NCBI RefSeq assembly: GCF_029227915.1
Contig: NC_079879.1
Span: forward strand, 24,258,501-24,322,500
Direction of reading: 5' to 3'
DNA from: Hydractinia symbiolongicarpus
Taxonomy: Eukaryota; Cnidaria; Hydrozoa; Anthoathecata; Hydractiniidae
Length of the DNA stretch: 64,000 nucleotides
The translations under genes were made by a program, and so were the position numbers. Positions within the stretch are counted from its first letter, which is position 1. The number at the start of each line of letters is the position of its first letter. The notes under the pieces are model-generated. The model was given only the letters and a program-made list of their open reading frames with translations, ran no database searches and was not told the DNA's origin. Of the stretch, positions 60,859 through 64,000 are shown one piece after another.

Positions 60859-62128
60859 CAGTACTGTGAAAAGGTTTGTTAACATTGTGTTCGTGTAACG
60901 AGTGTGTTACACACGAACCACGATAAAATCGGGGTCTTTATGTATAACAAACATTCTATCGTGGCCACCACGCTAATATTATTATCGCCATGAAGGATCG
61001 TGTGTTGCACGATTATTTTCGCGAGCTCCACGATTTTTATTAGCCAGTATAATTTAATTTTTTTTTCTTTTCAAAAAAGTCTTTCAATAAAGTTAATTTG
61101 TTTTCTTCAGGTTTTATCAAGTTAAAAAAACATATTTGTAGTTTTTGCTTGGTGTATACTTTTTGTCATGGACGCGATCGTATTTTTACGAAATGTGATT
61201 TGTCTAGAAAAGTGAAACTTGTCTGCGCCGATAGAAATGCTTTTTTAGATTGAATTTTAAAAGTATATAAACAAATAGCAGTGATAGAAATGCTCTTTTA
61301 GATCGCATTTTAAAAGTTTAAAAATGAAAAGCGGCAATAGAAATGTATTTTTTAGATCGCATTTAAACGAATAGTGGCGATAAAAATGTTTTTTGAGATC
61401 GCATTTTTAAAGTATATAAACGAATAGCGGCGATAGAAATGCTCTTTTAGATCGCATTTTAAAAGTTTAAAAACGAAAAGCGGCAATAGAAATGTATTTT
61501 TTAGATCGCATTTAAACGAATAGTGGCGATAAAAATGTTTTTTGAGATCGGATTTTAAAAAGTTCATAAACGAAAAGCGGCGATAGAAATGTTTTTTAAG
61601 ATCGCATTTTAAAAGTTTAAAAACGAATAGCGGCAATAGAAATGTTTTTTAAGATCGCATTTTAAAAGTTCATAGACGAATAGTGGTGATAGAAATGCTC
61701 TTTTAGATCGCATTTTAAAAGTTTATAAGGGAAAAGCGACAATAGAAATTTTTCTTAGATCGCATTTTAAAAGTTTAAAAATGAAAAGCGGTGATAAAAA
61801 ATGTCTTTTTAGATCGCATTTTGATTCACAAATGATTAAAATCTATGCCAGCTTTATGACAACGAATTAAAACAACAAGTGTTAATTTATTTTTTTCCCG
61901 TTGGTTTTTGATTTAATTGATAAACGAATACGGTCTTTGTTGTTTTACAATAGAAGTTATCTATCGTGGACGCCACAATGTAATATTTAATTTTTATTCG
62001 TGTAGTCCAAGAAACATGATCGTGAGGTCCTCGATTGTTAAAAAAATACGCATCGTGGGCTATCGTGGTTCGTGCGTAACATGAAATAAACAAGAACCAC
62101 GATGCTAACAAACCTTTTCACAGTACTG
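60859..62128. mobile_element. 1,270-bp non-autonomous TIR element with TA target site
   Basis: The two ends read cagtactgtgaaaagg and onward into ttgtta in inverted orientation, and TA flanks both sides (60857-60858, 62129-62130). This is the pattern of Tc1/mariner-type or similar elements. Subterminal segments carry further inverted copies of cgtggttcgtg/cacgaaccacg and atcgtgg-type motifs. The middle is a minisatellite. No transposase frame is present. Confidence 0.8.
61220..61830. repeat. Minisatellite inside the TIR element
   Basis: About ten imperfect units of about 55-60 bp. Each has agatcgcattttaaaagttt, then an aaacgaa(t/a)agcggc segment and gatagaaatg. Units vary mainly in the length of T and A runs. 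Confidence 0.88.
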
Positions 62129-62149
62129 TATTTGATCATATTTATTATT

Positions 62150-62385
62150 TCCTATTGAGTATTCAATGCTCATTTTGAGCTTCACTCTGCACGCTACCAG
62201 ACAACTCCCTACAGCATCCAACAGCTGCAGCGCAGTGTCCCATCTTGAATTTCCCTCACATGGCTTAGGTTAACTCGGGGCTATGGTAACATTCACTCTC
62301 CAATATATTTAATCGCTGCCAAGGGGAATCGAACCCTGATCTCCCGCACAAAGTTCTAACAACTAACCTGGTGCCACTATAATAC
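62150..62385 (-). repeat. tRNA-derived SINE
   Basis: On the minus strand, a B-box-like gggttcgattcc (62315-62335 region) followed by ccttggcagcg resembles the head at 16640-16716, which also ends in ccttggcag. Its distal part (tcaatgctcattttgagc on the plus strand) is shared with 3236-3262. Another possible relative is at 51600-51670 (cacatggattgacccg...agtggtaa versus cacatggcttaggttaactc...tatggtaa). Confidence 0.6.
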
Positions 62386-64000
62386 AACAATAACAAAACA
62401 AAGTCTGTCTTCCATAAACTTACACGAACCGCATATTTATTTACATGTTTCAACCGCTTCAAAATGAAGCACAGAACTTTTTTCACATTACCTTAATCTA
62501 TTTGATAATTGCTTAACTCTACAGTACAACCCTTTTACCTCATCACTAAAAAGGCTGCTGGAATATGTGTGGCCCAATGTAAGGATTTTATTTACTTATT
62601 TTTTGTTTACGCTATTTGAGGAATTTAGCTCTGGCCACCAAAAAGCTGCGAAACTACAAACCTCTGGGGCTATTTTAAAATTTTTAAAATCGTAATTACA
62701 TCTTTTAAAAGAAAAAAATTCTACGATTTTTCCGGACTTGTTATTTAGACAGACCGATATTCAGCCCTCGAGATTAGTGTCGGCAATCAGGAACTACCGT
62801 CGAATTGCTGGCGCCGTTTCATTTTGCGACAGCAAAAAACTGCTGAGGCTATTGCGCATTCATTTAGCGGTAGAAAACAGAGGGACATTTTGAATCGTGA
62901 ACCCCAAACACGATGATCGAGCATCTACGTATAGCAACTCTCTCAATCTTAACTTCCTTTCCCACATGTCCGAAATAGTATGCATGACTTTACTGTCACT
63001 TTTATAAATTTATTGTTTATTCAGCAAATAGGAAATTTATACCAGCAAATAGGAAAAAATATGCTTCGTTTTCAAATCACAAAAAATCTTTATCCACGTG
63101 GCTTAAATATAACTTCAAAATTCATTCGAAAAGTTCAGCTACGTTTTAACAAAACTTATATAGAAAATTTTTTTTACCACACGTGGGTTTCGTTTTTAAA
63201 ATTGTTTGAATAACACTTGCAGCATAAAGAAAATCCATTAAATTCGGACCTGCTATGGTTTCCAATTGTTTTGTAAAATGAAAAAATTATCTACAATTAA
63301 ATCCACGATAAAATGTCTGTTCCGCCTGTAAGTGCAGTTTTGCAGACTTGGGTGTCAAACTAACGGCGGCGTCACCTCTGCATTAGTTAAGAACCACATG
63401 GCTGGATTTCTTGTGTAAGACCTGGTTACCAACGACGAAGGGGCTAGGCATAAGAGATTTATGTCTACGTAGTTCTTTTAACTAAGTCAGGAGTCGGTGA
63501 ATTAGCTAGGATGGTCAGGTTGGCTATGAATAGGCTTGCTCTTGGATTAAAAGGACCAGGACTATTCAATAATTCTGAGATTAAAGGCTTTCAACCAAGA
63601 CGGAAATCTATCGGACGTTTTGTCTGTAGAGTCTCCAAAAATTATGTCAAGGGCTGCCATTGCATGCTACAAAATGGATTTTATAAGTTAATTTTGAAAA
63701 CTAAATATTTTTTTTCAGGCGTGAGATTAATCACACTTAAAACGATTTAGGGGTGTGCCAAGGCGTGCACGTGCAATCGCACGCCTTTTCTAAAAGACTG
63801 CACTCTCTTGCGTCTTTTGTTATTGCCAAGGAATTGCCACTGCAAAAAACTATGTCGTGGGCAATTTATTGCCGACGGGTTTTTGGGCTAATTTCGAAGG
63901 CTGGAAATTAATCACAGTTTCTTGTCCTAGACCTATTCAAAAACACATATAGGAAAATATCATTATTCAAATTTCATTGTGACGCGTGTTGTTTAAAATC
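62386..64000. other. No gene seen at the right edge
   Basis: Short open frames only. The last 90 bp (about 63915-63965) share cagtttcttgtcc and tattcaaaaacacat with 10170-10210, a dispersed repeat. A 9-bp palindrome aaggcgtgc/gcacgcctt lies at 63760-63787. Confidence 0.4.

Noticed and set aside
61220-61830. Second CRISPR-like array, or a coding repeat on the minus strand
   Set aside because: Units are continuous minisatellite repeats of variable length without spacers. The open frame through them exists only because the repeat lacks stops in that frame.
63511-63750. 79-codon open frame near the right edge
   Set aside because: No recognisable domain, no splice context, and it overlaps repeat-like sequence.

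Overview
The window is nuclear DNA of an animal. It is AT-rich, its genes are split into many short exons with GT/AG introns, and it carries several families of eukaryotic transposable elements. The conserved genes (CLIC, OSTM1, PDE10-like, CEP57) are metazoan. Gene density, base composition and the retroelement types would suit a cnidarian, probably a hydrozoan, but that placement is inference. All exon models were built by hand from reading frames, splice sites and phase continuity.

Layout, left to right. 1273-4059 (-) is a three-exon CLIC gene. It stands head to head with a five-exon OSTM1 gene (4331-7748, +), with only about 270 bp between the starts. 9860-13038 (+) is a five-exon gene for a YccV/HspQ-fold protein with a hydrophobic N-terminus. 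13955-27843 (-) is a 26-exon PDE10-like cyclic nucleotide phosphodiesterase with two GAF domains and a catalytic domain. Its second intron holds a 4,885-bp DNA transposon (22415-27299), described below. 30196-35872 (+) is an eight-exon CEP57 gene. 36743-38780 (+) is a two-exon EF-hand gene. 41099-45289 (+) is a six-exon gene for an unrecognised membrane or secreted protein with cysteine repeats. 48325-53129 (-) is a multi-exon gene with two RAP80-like zinc fingers whose 5' end is not found. The right end (54043-62385) is a pile of mobile elements: a 247-bp tandem duplication, a deleted RTE-like LINE (-), a decayed CR1-like LINE (+), a 1.27-kb TIR element with an internal minisatellite, and a tRNA-derived SINE.

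The most interesting object is the transposon in the PDE10 intron. It has an 8-bp target-site duplication (caatcgga at 22407-22414 and 27300-27307), imperfect inverted repeats of about 64 bp, an intact Merlin/IS1595 (ISXO2)-type DDE transposase, and a second intact gene. That second gene has four exons and encodes 491 aa, with a Walker A motif and a layout resembling DUF3987-type P-loop NTPases. As far as I know Merlin elements carry only a transposase, so a two-gene Merlin with a spliced NTPase partner would be a new element type. A 58-bp minisatellite inside its left end is built from the same sequence as the inner part of its inverted repeats.

The PDE10-like gene also deserves attention. 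Twenty-three of its 25 exon junctions are phase-consistent, but two catalytic-domain junctions each break the frame by one base at the obvious acceptor.
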